Below, piece by piece: positions 1 to 7,695 of a stretch of DNA of 54,123 nucleotides; the first letter of the stretch is position 1; each line of letters opens with the position of its first letter. The notes beneath the pieces are model-generated. The model searched no databases. It had not been told where the DNA came from and was given only the letters and a program-made list of their open reading frames with translations. Both the position numbers and the translations under genes were made by a program. This stretch comes from Streptomyces sp. AA1529 (GTDB taxonomy: Bacteria; Actinomycetota; Actinomycetes; Streptomycetales; Streptomycetaceae), in NCBI RefSeq assembly GCF_000280905.1, contig NZ_ALAP01000106.1, positions 1 through 54,123 of the forward strand, read 5' to 3'.

Positions 1-1
1 C

Positions 2-332
2 TACTGGTCCGAAGCAGTCACGACGGTGCCACTCGGCCGCACCTACTGGCTCGCCTCAACCTCAGCGCGGACACCACGTCTTGCCCTGCGCTGGCTCCAT
101 GCTCGAGTCCGCGATCGCGGACCAGCTCCATCCACCAACAGCACGGCCAGTACGCCACTGGATCCACGACGACCAGGAGCAGGAACGCGCCTCACGCAGC
201 CTCACCAACGGCCAGTTCTACGCCTTCACCGCCGTCGAGGACGACACTAGCTACGTCCTCATCGCCCGGCCCATACACGCCGCCTACGCCCAACGCCACA
301 TGCCTCGACCGGCCGACAGCCTGAGTGAGTAA
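2..332 (+). pseudogene. Frameshifted 3' remnant of an unknown gene at the window edge
   Basis: Two reading frames look protein-like in turn. Frame 2 is open from the window edge and reads a plausible stretch (YWSEAVTTVPLGRTYWLAS) to about base 115. Frame 3 then carries the more convincing protein, running to a TGA/TAA end at 332, with a segment around GQFYAFTAVEDDTSYVLIA. The apparent continuity from frame 2 'LRWLHARVR' into frame 3 'AIADQLHPP' around bases 100-125 suggests one gene broken by a frameshift. If instead only frame 3 is real, it is an 83-codon or longer C-terminus beginning upstream of the window or at a TTG at 81. I do not recognise the family. Decay is consistent with its position in the low-G+C island beside the tRNA-Ser gene. 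Confidence 0.4.
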
Positions 333-510
333 CAACCTTCTCTACGACTTCAAGGGCTCGCTCCGCTCGCGCCGCGCGGCCCGGCTCGCCGCCGCCGACG
401 CCCCTGTCTTCGGCCCGCTCCGGTCCGGCCGCCTGCCCGCGCGGGGACGCGAGCCGTGAAGAGGGGCACGTCGTGGCTGGGGCGGTCGGCCCCACGGCCT
501 TAGGCAGCCG

Positions 511-619
511 CCTTGGGGTGAGCCTCAAAGATCAGGGGCCCATCTCAGGCTACTGCGGGAAGACGAGGTGCTGCCTGGGTCGCAATAAGCTTAAGGGTCT
601 CTGATCTTTCGCCCCAAGG
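511..619. repeat. Imperfect inverted repeat, 19-25 bp arms about 65 bp apart
   Basis: The left arm (511-535) starts CCTTGGGG and ends AAGATCAG. The right arm (601-619) is its reverse complement apart from one mismatch and the absence of a 6-base insertion (GCCTCA). The arms enclose about 65 bases. It could be a long-range terminator or RNA structure downstream of the ATPase gene, or the terminal repeats of a roughly 109-bp miniature mobile element. I see no obvious flanking target duplication. Confidence 0.45.
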
Positions 620-707
620 AAGCTCCAGCCCAAAGCCGCTGCGCCGACCTACGCCGCCAATCGCGCGCTCCCCCTAGCGTACGAACCAGAACACGACAAT
701 GCAGAAT

Positions 708-720
708 CCCTAATCTAGGG
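708..720 (-). terminator. Small hairpin at the end of the ATPase gene
   Basis: CCCTA (708-712) and TAGGG (716-720) form a perfect 5-bp inverted repeat with a 3-base loop, immediately past the ATPase stop codon. It is short, so a terminator role is only a suggestion. Confidence 0.25.
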
Positions 721-725
721 GAAGG

Positions 726-2378
726 TCATGCAGAGCCGACCAGTGCAGCTAGGTCATCAAGATCCACCACGGGAGAACGGCGAAGCTCGTCTCGCAATAG
801 AGTCCCTGTTAGCAGCTTAGCCGTCCCCTTGGTACCGCTGACTCGGAAGCTCCACTTTCCCTCCCGTAGGTCTAGAACGCGCAGTCCCCGCTTCAAGCGA
901 ACGTCAGCGTACTCACTCAAGTCGAGGATATAGGCCTCATATTTGACGCCCCGCCTTTTTTGATCAGATAGCGTTCCTTGGATCAAGTGCGCAAATCGCA
1001 GATCGACAAGTTGCGCGAGAATCTCATAAAAGGGGTGAGACTTCTGGGCAGCATTGATTCGAAAATAGGTGTAGCCGGTTTTGCGAACCTCCGCGCAGAG
1101 GTGTTCTTGTGCACCGAGAAGGGCCTGCGCGCTATTGGAAGAGACATCCTGTTCCAGGTCCCGCTTCTTTCCTCGGGAGGCGCGTCCCGCAGCTTCGGCA
1201 ACATCCTCGCGCCCGATCTGGCGAGCCTTTGGACGTGATCGCGCTGCAACGATCGAGGATGCGAAAAGATTCAAATAATCCCTGGGAACTCCACCTGACC
1301 CAAGGATCAAGCGTCCAAGAGCGGTGTCATTCGCTAGAACCGCAGGCTTGCCAATTCCGACTGCAGCCGTGTAGTTGGAGAGGACCGATTCAAGGAAGCT
1401 TTGTGTAGCAGCCGGGTCCTCAAGCGTAACATCCAAGTCAATCTTCGAAACATCATGAGGAATTTCAATCCCAATCCGGGAAGAGGGTTCAAAAGGTCGG
1501 GTAAGTCGCTCAATACTCGCCACCTTAACCCAGCCATTGCAGTCACGAAGCATACCAGCTATACAGTCAAGCAGGTTCGGCTGTGACCCCATAGGAAATA
1601 GGTAGAAGTCGTCTAGGTACAGATAGAGACAGACAAGATCTTCTCGTAGAATTGCACGCAAAGCGAGGTTCAACTCGGCAATAAGCTCGGCGATGGTTTC
1701 CTCAGTCACTGCTCCGCCGGAACGCAACTGCGTAACTCGCTCACTGATTCCCTTAAGCCTGACATATACACCGCCCTGTGATGATCCAGCGTGCTGAAGT
1801 AGCGAATTCAAAGCCACCTCTGCGATCGCCAGAAAGGCAGCACCTACGCCCAGACGCCGCAAGGTATGAGCATTGATCCACGCAGTAACAAAACCATCTT
1901 TCTCTGCGATCCTTTTTGCTTCGAGAAGCAGGGCGGTTTTCCCGACACCGCGTCGTCCGTAGACAAGGTGGTGACGCGAGGCGCCTACCGCAGCGAGACT
2001 GGCCCGTGGATCCTCCATATACTTCAGACTTGGCAAAGCATCCGAGGTTCGTGACCTCGCCTCAAGAAGTTGAATTAACTGGTCGACCTGAGAACCTGAT
2101 AGCGGTCCAGTACTTTTGACACCATCAGGGTCTTGCCCCTCTTTCCTGTGCGGCCTAAAAGTCACTACTATAGAATAGCCAGAAGGGCCGGAGACCACGT
2201 TGTTGAGTTCCTGCTCAATCGACCCAGCTAGACTCTGAGCTGTAACCAAGAAATCTTCATTAACCCACACAACGAACCATTTTTCGCCAGGAAAATTGCG
2301 CTCATCGATCCGCACGATGGAAATGTTTGCCTCACCGAGCGACCGCGAGATCTTTTCACTGTAGTCGATTTCCGACAT
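726..2378 (-). CDS. ORC/Cdc6-like AAA ATPase, partner of the HEPN protein
   Basis: A 550-residue P-loop ATPase. Walker A is GRRGVGKT at residues 141-148 and a Walker B-like strand is YLYLDD at 252-257. A polar sensor-1-like strand follows at about 284-290. A sensor-2-like GGVPRDYL lies at 362-369, as in ORC/Cdc6 and related STAND-like ATPases. The N-terminal 75 residues form a separate alpha/beta segment and the C-terminal 140 residues an uncharacterised domain, possibly winged-helix-like. There are no membrane segments. The start ATG shares its A with the TAA stop of the upstream HEPN gene (TAATG), implying translational coupling and probably a complex. Base composition is close to half G+C, unlike the rest of the window. 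A TTA leucine codon occurs at 2078-2076, so translation may need bldA tRNA. The function is inferred, not known. Such ATPases commonly drive defence or mobile-element systems. Confidence 0.85.
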   Translation of the reverse strand: MSEIDYSEKISRSLGEANISIVRIDERNFPGEKWFVVWVNEDFLVTAQSLAGSIEQELNNVVSGPSGYSIVVTFRPHRKEGQDPDGVKSTGPLSGSQVDQLIQLLEARSRTSDALPSLKYMEDPRASLAAVGASRHHLVYGRRGVGKTALLLEAKRIAEKDGFVTAWINAHTLRRLGVGAAFLAIAEVALNSLLQHAGSSQGGVYVRLKGISERVTQLRSGGAVTEETIAELIAELNLALRAILREDLVCLYLYLDDFYLFPMGSQPNLLDCIAGMLRDCNGWVKVASIERLTRPFEPSSRIGIEIPHDVSKIDLDVTLEDPAATQSFLESVLSNYTAAVGIGKPAVLANDTALGRLILGSGGVPRDYLNLFASSIVAARSRPKARQIGREDVAEAAGRASRGKKRDLEQDVSSNSAQALLGAQEHLCAEVRKTGYTYFRINAAQKSHPFYEILAQLVDLRFAHLIQGTLSDQKRRGVKYEAYILDLSEYADVRLKRGLRVLDLREGKWSFRVSGTKGTAKLLTGTLLRDELRRSPVVDLDDLAALVGSA

Positions 2379-2887
2379 TAAATGTATCCTTCCCTAGAGG
2401 CAAAGAGTTCACACGACTGGAGAAAATCGGCAGCAGCAGTGGCGAGCGTACGAGCGTCCGCCTCCCAATCAGATTCATTAATTGGGTAAGCGTCATAATC
2501 AGCCTGGTTACGGAGTAACCGGGCATCCGTCAACTCCGCCTCGCGTTTCGCGGGGTCATCCAGCCCCGCCGGAAGCTTTCTCGGCAATATATTGTGCCGT
2601 TCATGGTCATCTCCGCGGGATTCCGCATATACTATAGCGCGCGCAGAGTGGTACATTGCGTAATAATGGCGGCTAATCGCTGACCTGTACTGCGTCGCAA
2701 AGAGAAGGTGATCCCCTGCACGCAAGTGCTCTCCGGCAAGCAATAAGCGGTCGGTGACAGCCTGTTTGACGAGCTGCGCCAGAGGAAAAGGGTACCTGCC
2801 TCCGGATTCTGGAAAGGCAGCAAGTTCAGCACTTTTACAAGTCGAGATATGGAGCAATACTTGATCAGTGAACGTGACCGTTGGCAT
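2378..2887 (-). CDS. HEPN-domain protein, first gene of the HEPN-ATPase unit
   Basis: A 169-residue all-helical protein. Residues 40-85 form the typical HEPN helices 1-2, with the signature around SRHYYAMYHSARA (72-84). The last core helix carries RNQADYD (126-132), matching the R..ADY pattern of the UPF0332/HEPN subgroup. The canonical RNase motif Arg-x4-6-His is not seen at that place; Asp occupies the expected His position. The family includes ribonuclease toxins of MNT-HEPN pairs and non-nucleolytic RNA-binding or scaffold members. Here the partner is an ATPase, not a nucleotidyltransferase. The gene overlaps the ATPase by one base. It has low G+C and a TTA codon at 2518-2516, just before the conserved motif. 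The ATG at 2887 is the only sensible start but lacks a good ribosome binding site. Confidence 0.82.
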   Translation of the reverse strand: MPTVTFTDQVLLHISTCKSAELAAFPESGGRYPFPLAQLVKQAVTDRLLLAGEHLRAGDHLLFATQYRSAISRHYYAMYHSARAIVYAESRGDDHERHNILPRKLPAGLDDPAKREAELTDARLLRNQADYDAYPINESDWEADARTLATAAADFLQSCELFASREGYI

Positions 2888-3489
2888 CCCTTATTACTGC
2901 CCCTAAGCTCGCGCGTATTTGCAGAGATCGAAAGTAGCAAGTCGACCGTCGACCCGCATCTGGTTCCTCGCGATTGGCGGAAGATCTACAAGGTTCTCTG
3001 TCTTCCTAGCTCTCCCTAAGCGAGGCAGGCGCGATGCTCAACTGACGCTGCCGCAAGTTAACTTGATAGCATATCAGGTGACTGGCTCCCAGAGCAACTA
3101 GGCGGTCGAGCCGCTCTACAGCCCTCCGCTGCGCGGCCTTCAATTGACAGCAAATAGGGCGTGTCCATGCCATTCAGCCTCAAGGCGTCGGCGGTCACTC
3201 ACCTGGCGCATCGGCTAGGCCGAAGTGCTCTTCCATCGCAGCACACAGGAACGTACTGATCTCTGTGCCCCCGGCCCCGCGCTACAACTAATCAGAAGAG
3301 GGGGATCATGCAGTCGTGCTCGTCCTGCACGTCGTCGGCGGCCCGAGGGGGCCGATGCCGAAGGCCGTCCTGCGCATCCATGGGTCACATGTCGCCAGCC
3401 TCGTCGTCACTGGGCCGTCGTGCCCCTCCCGTGCCCATGCATCCGGAAACCACAGGGAACCACAGTCGCCACCGGGCACCGCCCACGCC
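2888..3489. other. Intergenic stretch between the HEPN gene and the tRNA-Ser terminator
   Basis: No convincing gene. It must hold the promoter for the HEPN-ATPase unit. On the minus strand a weak TTGCTA / AATACG pair lies about 45-75 bases upstream of the HEPN ATG, next to a doubled GGTCGAC. Composition rises towards chromosomal values near 3300, suggesting the island boundary. A short minus-strand open stretch ending near 3200 (…AAMEEHFGLADAPGE) may be a decayed gene, but it is too short to name. Confidence 0.4.
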
Positions 3490-3526
3490 AACGGCCTCTG
3501 ACCATCGTTGCAGGTCAGAGGCCGTT
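3490..3526 (-). terminator. Terminator of the tRNA-Ser transcript
   Basis: AACGGCCTCTGACC (3490-3503) and its perfect reverse complement (3513-3526) form a 14-bp stem with a 9-base loop, seven bases beyond the tRNA 3' end in the direction of tRNA transcription. No T-run follows, which is usual in Streptomyces. Confidence 0.8.
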
Positions 3527-3532
3527 CGTCTG

Positions 3533-3619
3533 CGGAGGCGGTGGGATTTGAACCCACGGAGGTGTCGCCACCTCTACGGTTTTCAAGACCGCTCCCTTCG
3601 GCCGCTCGGGCACGCCTCC
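3533..3619 (-). tRNA. tRNA-Ser (anticodon UGA)
   Basis: An 87-base class II tRNA. The acceptor stem GGAGGCG (3619-3613) pairs with CGCCTCC (3540-3534) and the discriminator is G. The anticodon loop reads CTTGAAA, giving UGA for serine. A long variable arm follows and the T-loop is GTTCAAATC. The 3' CCA is not encoded. The 3' end points toward the low-G+C HEPN-ATPase patch, as expected if an integrative element once used this tRNA as its attachment site. A -10-like box lies about 30 bases upstream. Confidence 0.95.
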
Positions 3620-3648
3620 AGGTGTCGTCGCGCGCACGACACGGGAAC

Positions 3649-3654
3649 AGCCTA
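3649..3654 (-). promoter_or_regulatory. Probable -10 box of the tRNA-Ser promoter
   Basis: On the minus strand the hexamer TAGGCT lies about 30 bases upstream of the mature tRNA 5' end and only 9 bases from the stop codon of the upstream protease gene. It fits the Streptomyces TAgnnT consensus. I cannot point to a good -35. Confidence 0.4.
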
Positions 3655-3662
3655 GCGTGTGA

Positions 3663-5486
3663 TCAGTCGTCGCCCTTCCGGGAGCCGAGGGTCACCTCGA
3701 CGGTCTTCTCCTTGCCGTTCCGCTCGTAGGTGAGCTTGACCTTCTCGCCGGGCTGGTGGGTCCAGATGGTGCCGATGAGGGTGGGCCCGCTGTCGATCAA
3801 CGTGTCGTCCAGCTTGGTGATGACGTCGCCGGGCTCGAGGCCCGCCTTGTCCGCCGGTCCGCCCGGGGTGACCGGGTCGGCGCCGCCCTCACCGGTGTTG
3901 GAGATGGTGGCGCCCTTGCCGTTGCCGCCCAGCTGGACGGTCGCGCCGATCACCGGGTAGACCGGCCGGCCGGTCTTGATGAGCTGCTTCGCCACCCGCT
4001 TGGCCTGGTTGGAGGGAATCGCGAAGCCGAGGCCGACGCTGCCGGACTGGCCGCCCTCCATGCCGCCTCCGCCACCGCCCGGCTGGATGGCCGAGTTGAC
4101 GCCGATGACCGCGCCCTGGGCGTTCAGCAGCGGGCCGCCGGAGTTCCCGGGGTTGATCGAGGCGTCGGTCTGGAGCGCGCTCATGTAGGACGCCTTGCTG
4201 CCCTGGCCGTCGCTGGAGGCCACCGGACGGTTCTTCGCGCTGACGATGCCGGTGGTGACCGTGCCGGAGAGGCCGAACGGGGCGCCGATGGCGATGGTGG
4301 CGTCGCCGACCGCCACGTTGTTGGAGTCGGCGATCGGCAGCGGGTCCAGCTTGCGGCCGCCGAGACCGCTGAGCTTCAGCACGGCGATGTCGTAGCCCTG
4401 CGCCTTGCCGACCACCTGGGCGTCGTACTTCTTGCCGTCGGAGAACGTCGCGGTCAGCTTGCCGCCCTGCGCTCCGTTGGCCACCACATGGTTGTTGGTG
4501 AGGATGTGGCCTTCCTTGTCGAAGACGAACCCGGTTCCGGTGCCCTCTTCCCCACCGCCGGAGGAGCGGATGGTCACGACGCTCGGCAGTGCCTTGGAAG
4601 CTATGCCGGCGACGGACTTGGGCGAGCGGTTCAGCTTCTCGGGGTCGCCGGAGGAACTGATCGTGGTGGCGCCGCCGTCACTGCGGTCGGCGGCCCAGAA
4701 GCCGATTCCGCCGCCGATCCCGCCTGCCACGAGAGCGGCGACGAGGACACCGGCGAGCAGGCCGCCGCGGCGCTTTCTGCCGCCGGGTTCCGGGCCGGGC
4801 GGGCCGGACGGCATCGCCCAGGGGTCGTGCGGGGGCATGCCGCCGCCCGGACCGCCGGCGCCGGGACCACCCGGGCCCGCCGGACCGCCGGGGCCCGCCG
4901 GACCGCCGTAGGGCGGCGGCGGTGGGGGCATCGGGTTTCCCGTTCCGCCCTGGCCCCAGCCGCCGGACTGGCCCGCACCGGGCGGGCCCGAGTCCGGTGC
5001 GGAACCGGCGCCCGGGTCGTCACCGGGCTGCCGCGGGCCGCCGGCCTCGGCTGCCACCGGGGCCGGCGCGGCGGAAGCGGGCGGCGACGGCGGCGTCCCG
5101 GGGGCGGCGGGGGCCGCGGCCGGGTCGGGGACCACCGGTGCGTCGGCGGGCTGCTGCGGGGCGGGGATCCCGGGATCGTCCGCCGCGGAGTGCGGGGCCG
5201 GGGGCGGCGCGTCGGTGTCCCCCTGCCGTGGCTGCACCAGCGTGTCGTCCATGGACTCCCTCTTCGGTACGACCGTGTCCTGGACGTCCGGACCCTTCTG
5301 CGTACGGTCCGCGTCGGTGGCGGCGTCGGCGGAGACGGGGTCGGAAGAGTCAGGGGAGGGCAGCGAGAAGTCGCCGTCCTCGCGGCTCGTCGGGGCGCCG
5401 GTCGACGGGGCCCGGACCGGCGCCGGGGGCGTGGGACCCGGCCCCGCCGCAGGCGTCACGGCAGCGCCCTCGTTCTCGGTGCTCAC
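3663..5486 (-). CDS. HtrA/DegP-like membrane-anchored trypsin-type serine protease with PDZ domain
   Basis: A 607-residue S1C protease. Residues 1-240 are a disordered Pro/Gly/Ala/Asp-rich cytoplasmic region. One membrane helix follows at about 241-264 (preceded by KRR), then an extracellular trypsin-like domain (about 295-510) with the complete catalytic triad: His333 in TNNHVV, Asp366 in YDIAVL and Ser449 in NPGNSGGP. A C-terminal PDZ domain occupies about 512-605, with the carboxylate-binding region near GGPADKAGLEPGD. HtrA proteases degrade or refold damaged envelope proteins and can trim anti-sigma factors. The gene is transcribed toward the tRNA-Ser gene and is divergent from the phosphodiesterase at 5920. 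It is monocistronic as far as can be seen. The start ATG at 5486 follows GAGGAGTGAGCTGTG, a clear ribosome binding site. Confidence 0.93.
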   Translation of the reverse strand: MSTENEGAAVTPAAGPGPTPPAPVRAPSTGAPTSREDGDFSLPSPDSSDPVSADAATDADRTQKGPDVQDTVVPKRESMDDTLVQPRQGDTDAPPPAPHSAADDPGIPAPQQPADAPVVPDPAAAPAAPGTPPSPPASAAPAPVAAEAGGPRQPGDDPGAGSAPDSGPPGAGQSGGWGQGGTGNPMPPPPPPYGGPAGPGGPAGPGGPGAGGPGGGMPPHDPWAMPSGPPGPEPGGRKRRGGLLAGVLVAALVAGGIGGGIGFWAADRSDGGATTISSSGDPEKLNRSPKSVAGIASKALPSVVTIRSSGGGEEGTGTGFVFDKEGHILTNNHVVANGAQGGKLTATFSDGKKYDAQVVGKAQGYDIAVLKLSGLGGRKLDPLPIADSNNVAVGDATIAIGAPFGLSGTVTTGIVSAKNRPVASSDGQGSKASYMSALQTDASINPGNSGGPLLNAQGAVIGVNSAIQPGGGGGGMEGGQSGSVGLGFAIPSNQAKRVAKQLIKTGRPVYPVIGATVQLGGNGKGATISNTGEGGADPVTPGGPADKAGLEPGDVITKLDDTLIDSGPTLIGTIWTHQPGEKVKLTYERNGKEKTVEVTLGSRKGDD

Positions 5487-5919
5487 AGCTCACTCCTCAT
5501 CAGGTACACGACATCGCAGAGATGGGCGTGTTCACGTACGCGGGTATCCAGAGACAGCTTTTCCCATCACACATCAGACGGGCGTAAACCGACGCTGAGC
5601 GTCCGCACCCCCTTCTTTACATCGACCCAGAACCGGACAGGCCACCCCATTTTCCCCGCAGCTCCCGGATTTCCAGCCGCTCTCGGGCGCGCGCGGGTCG
5701 GCTCCGGCGCGACGTCACCCACACGCGTGATCACGGCACCCAGCCTAGGCGCGCCCGCACCGAACCGCCCCTCGGCGGACCCGGCCCGAACCGCCCCTCG
5801 GCGCACCGGCACCGGACCCACTCGGCCCGGGCACCGGCCCGAAACCCCACGAACGCCGGCGAAGTGCTCCGCAGAACCCTGCACAGTGTGTCCATTCGGC
5901 CCGGTGGCACGATATCCCG
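5487..5919. other. Divergent intergenic region between the HtrA-like protease and the phosphodiesterase
   Basis: A 433-bp spacer with no credible gene. It should contain promoters for both flanking genes. The part near 5730-5850 is made of degenerate repeats of CCGAACCGCCCCTCGGCG-type text. I see no convincing paired -35/-10 or operator. Confidence 0.4.
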
Positions 5920-6984
5920 GTGAGCAACGAGAGCCGTGCCGGGTCGCGCCACCGCCTCGACCACCTGCCGTCCGTCATAGCCCATCGCGGTGCCTCCAAG
6001 GCGGCACCCGAGCACACGCTGGCCGCCTATCGCCGGGCCATCGAAGAGGGCGCCGACGGGCTGGAGTGCGACGTACGGCTCACCGCGGACGGCCATCTGG
6101 TCTGCGTCCACGACCGCAGGGTGAACCGCACCTCCAACGGCCGCGGCGCCGTCTCGGCCCTGGAGCTCGCGGACCTGGCCGCGCTCGACTTCGGCTCCTG
6201 GATGGACCGGCACGCCGACCCGTACGAGTCGCCGGACAGCGCACTGGACACGCACGCCGCCGACACGCACGCCGCCGACGCGCACGGCGGAATCGCGGAC
6301 CCGGCCGCCGCCCCCGAGTCCGCCGAGGGCCCCGACCGCCGCGCCTGGCCCCCGGTACGCCGCAGCGCGACCGGGCGCACCCGCACCGCCGACCGCCCCG
6401 GCCCCGCGGAACCGCCCGGCCGTGCGGAACCCCTCGCCGCGGCCGGACCCCTCGGCGCGGCCGGACCGCTCGGGGTGACGGCGGACCCGGAGAGCACCTC
6501 CGTCCTCACCCTCGACCGCCTGCTCACCCTGGTCGCCGAGGCACCGCGCCCGGTCGAACTGGCCATCGAGACCAAGCACCCCACCCGCTGGGCGGGCCAG
6601 GTGGAGGAGCGGCTGCTGGAGCTCCTGGACCGGCACCGGCTCCGCACACCGGTCCGCATCATGAGCTTCTCGGCGCGCTCCTTGCAGCGGGTCCGCGGCG
6701 CGGCGCCGGACATACCGACGGTGCTCCTGACCCAGTTCCTGCTTCCCCGCCACCGGGACGGCAGGCTGCCGTACGGCGTGCGCACCGTCGGCCCCAGCAT
6801 CCGCATCCTGCGCACGCATCCGGAGTACGTGGCCCGGGCGCACCGCGCGGGCCACGAGGTGCACGTGTGGACGGTCGACGAACCCGAGGACGTCGAGCTG
6901 TGCGTGCGGCTCGGTGTCGACGCGATCATCACCAACCGGCCCCGCCTGGTACGCGCCCAACTCCGGCGCGGGCTCGCCGGTTGA
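5920..6984 (+). CDS. Glycerophosphodiester phosphodiesterase (GDPD family)
   Basis: A 354-residue protein that hydrolyses deacylated phospholipids (glycerophosphodiesters) to glycerol-3-phosphate and an alcohol. The GDPD signature is complete: His22-Arg23 in IAHRGA, Glu49 and Asp51 in LECDV, and His64 in CVHD. Later conserved strands include the ELAIETKHP, RIMSFS and VHVWTVDEPEDV segments. No signal peptide is visible, so a cytoplasmic site is likely. An unusual low-complexity insertion of about 85 residues (about 105-190, with repeated THAAD and GPLGAAGPLG units) separates the first catalytic motifs from the rest of the barrel. The start is GTG at 5920; there is no strong ribosome binding site. 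The gene runs in the same direction as the kinase-like gene downstream. Confidence 0.92.
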   Translation: MSNESRAGSRHRLDHLPSVIAHRGASKAAPEHTLAAYRRAIEEGADGLECDVRLTADGHLVCVHDRRVNRTSNGRGAVSALELADLAALDFGSWMDRHADPYESPDSALDTHAADTHAADAHGGIADPAAAPESAEGPDRRAWPPVRRSATGRTRTADRPGPAEPPGRAEPLAAAGPLGAAGPLGVTADPESTSVLTLDRLLTLVAEAPRPVELAIETKHPTRWAGQVEERLLELLDRHRLRTPVRIMSFSARSLQRVRGAAPDIPTVLLTQFLLPRHRDGRLPYGVRTVGPSIRILRTHPEYVARAHRAGHEVHVWTVDEPEDVELCVRLGVDAIITNRPRLVRAQLRRGLAG

Positions 6985-7134
6985 GCTCGCGGGCGCCGGT
7001 CGGAGGGTGTGCACCGGCGCACCCGGTGCTTATTGCAGCCGCGCGGGTGCGTCAAGAGAAGGGGTGTGGCCGGTTTCCGCCGCACTCTACTGGGGCATTC
7101 ATCCCGATGGCGTGGGGCAAAGGAGGTCTCGGGG

Positions 7135-7695
7135 GTGGCGTTGGTGGTGGCACAGGAGGTGCCTACTTCGTCGACCATGGCCGTGCCCCATGGTCCGTCG
7201 GGAGTACGCGTCGCACGGCGCAGGATGCGCGAGGAACTCCTCGCGTGCGGAGCACCCGATTCGGTGGTCGATGATGCGATCTTGATTCTTTCCGAACTCC
7301 TCAGCAATGCGTCCCGTCACGCGCGGCCGCTGCACGAGGAGACGACCGGAGCGAGCAGCGCGAGCAACCCGGTGGAGACCGTCAGGGCGTCGTGGCGCAG
7401 GGACGTACGAGGTGAGGTGACCATCGCGGTCACGGACGGGGGCGGCCCGACCCGTCCACTTCCGGCCAAGCCTTCCGTCACCGCCCGCGGCGGCCGAGGG
7501 CTCGCCATCATCACGGCTCTCGCCCGCGACTGGGGGGTGCGCTCGGAACCCGGCACCCCGGCGGACGAGCCACCCGGGGTAACGGTCTGGGCCGTGCTGC
7601 GACCCGACAGCTCGTTCAGCGGCCGCGTCGCCGCCAGCCTCGGAGGCGGGCTGAGCGGCGAGTTCGATCTGGCCTCCGTGGAGGAGCTCCGCTAG
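7135..7695 (+). CDS. RsbW-like anti-sigma / ATP-binding kinase (HATPase_c_2)
   Basis: A 186-residue single-domain GHKL ATPase. The N-box is ELLSNASRHA, with G1-like DGGGP and G2-like GGRGLAIITALA motifs. Streptomyces encodes many such proteins, which bind sigma factors or phosphorylate anti-anti-sigma proteins, often paired with PP2C phosphatases such as those at 11618 and 15409. I chose the GTG at 7135 because AAAGGAGGT (7119-7127) precedes it at good spacing; an upstream in-frame start at 7009 would add a basic tail of unlikely composition. The G1 region is followed by a short TRPLPAKPSV spacer. The partner sigma factor or antagonist is not in the window. Confidence 0.85.
   Translation: MALVVAQEVPTSSTMAVPHGPSGVRVARRRMREELLACGAPDSVVDDAILILSELLSNASRHARPLHEETTGASSASNPVETVRASWRRDVRGEVTIAVTDGGGPTRPLPAKPSVTARGGRGLAIITALARDWGVRSEPGTPADEPPGVTVWAVLRPDSSFSGRVAASLGGGLSGEFDLASVEELR

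Larger units (their letters stand above)
333..725. other. Intergenic stretch without a credible gene, holding a long inverted repeat
   Basis: No frame here looks coding; codon-position G+C bias is weak and possible proteins are low complexity. The segment lies downstream of the minus-strand ATPase gene (stop at 726). It contains an inverted repeat (511-535 with 601-619) and a small hairpin next to the ATPase stop (708-720), each listed separately. Confidence 0.5.

Noticed and set aside
1..3530. Prophage or complete integrative element
   Set aside because: No integrase, excisionase, replication or structural gene is visible in the window.
3225..3551. Small gene before the tRNA
   Set aside because: No codon-position bias, no ribosome binding site and overlap with the terminator and tRNA.
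3308..3655. Open reading frame with text like RRWDLNPRRCRHLYGFQDRSLRPLGHAS
   Set aside because: It is a translation of the tRNA-Ser gene and its flank, not a protein.
3756..7274. 1172-codon plus-strand frame opposite the HtrA-like protease and over the phosphodiesterase
   Set aside because: Shadow frame; low-complexity text with no motifs, while both overlapped genes are clearly real.
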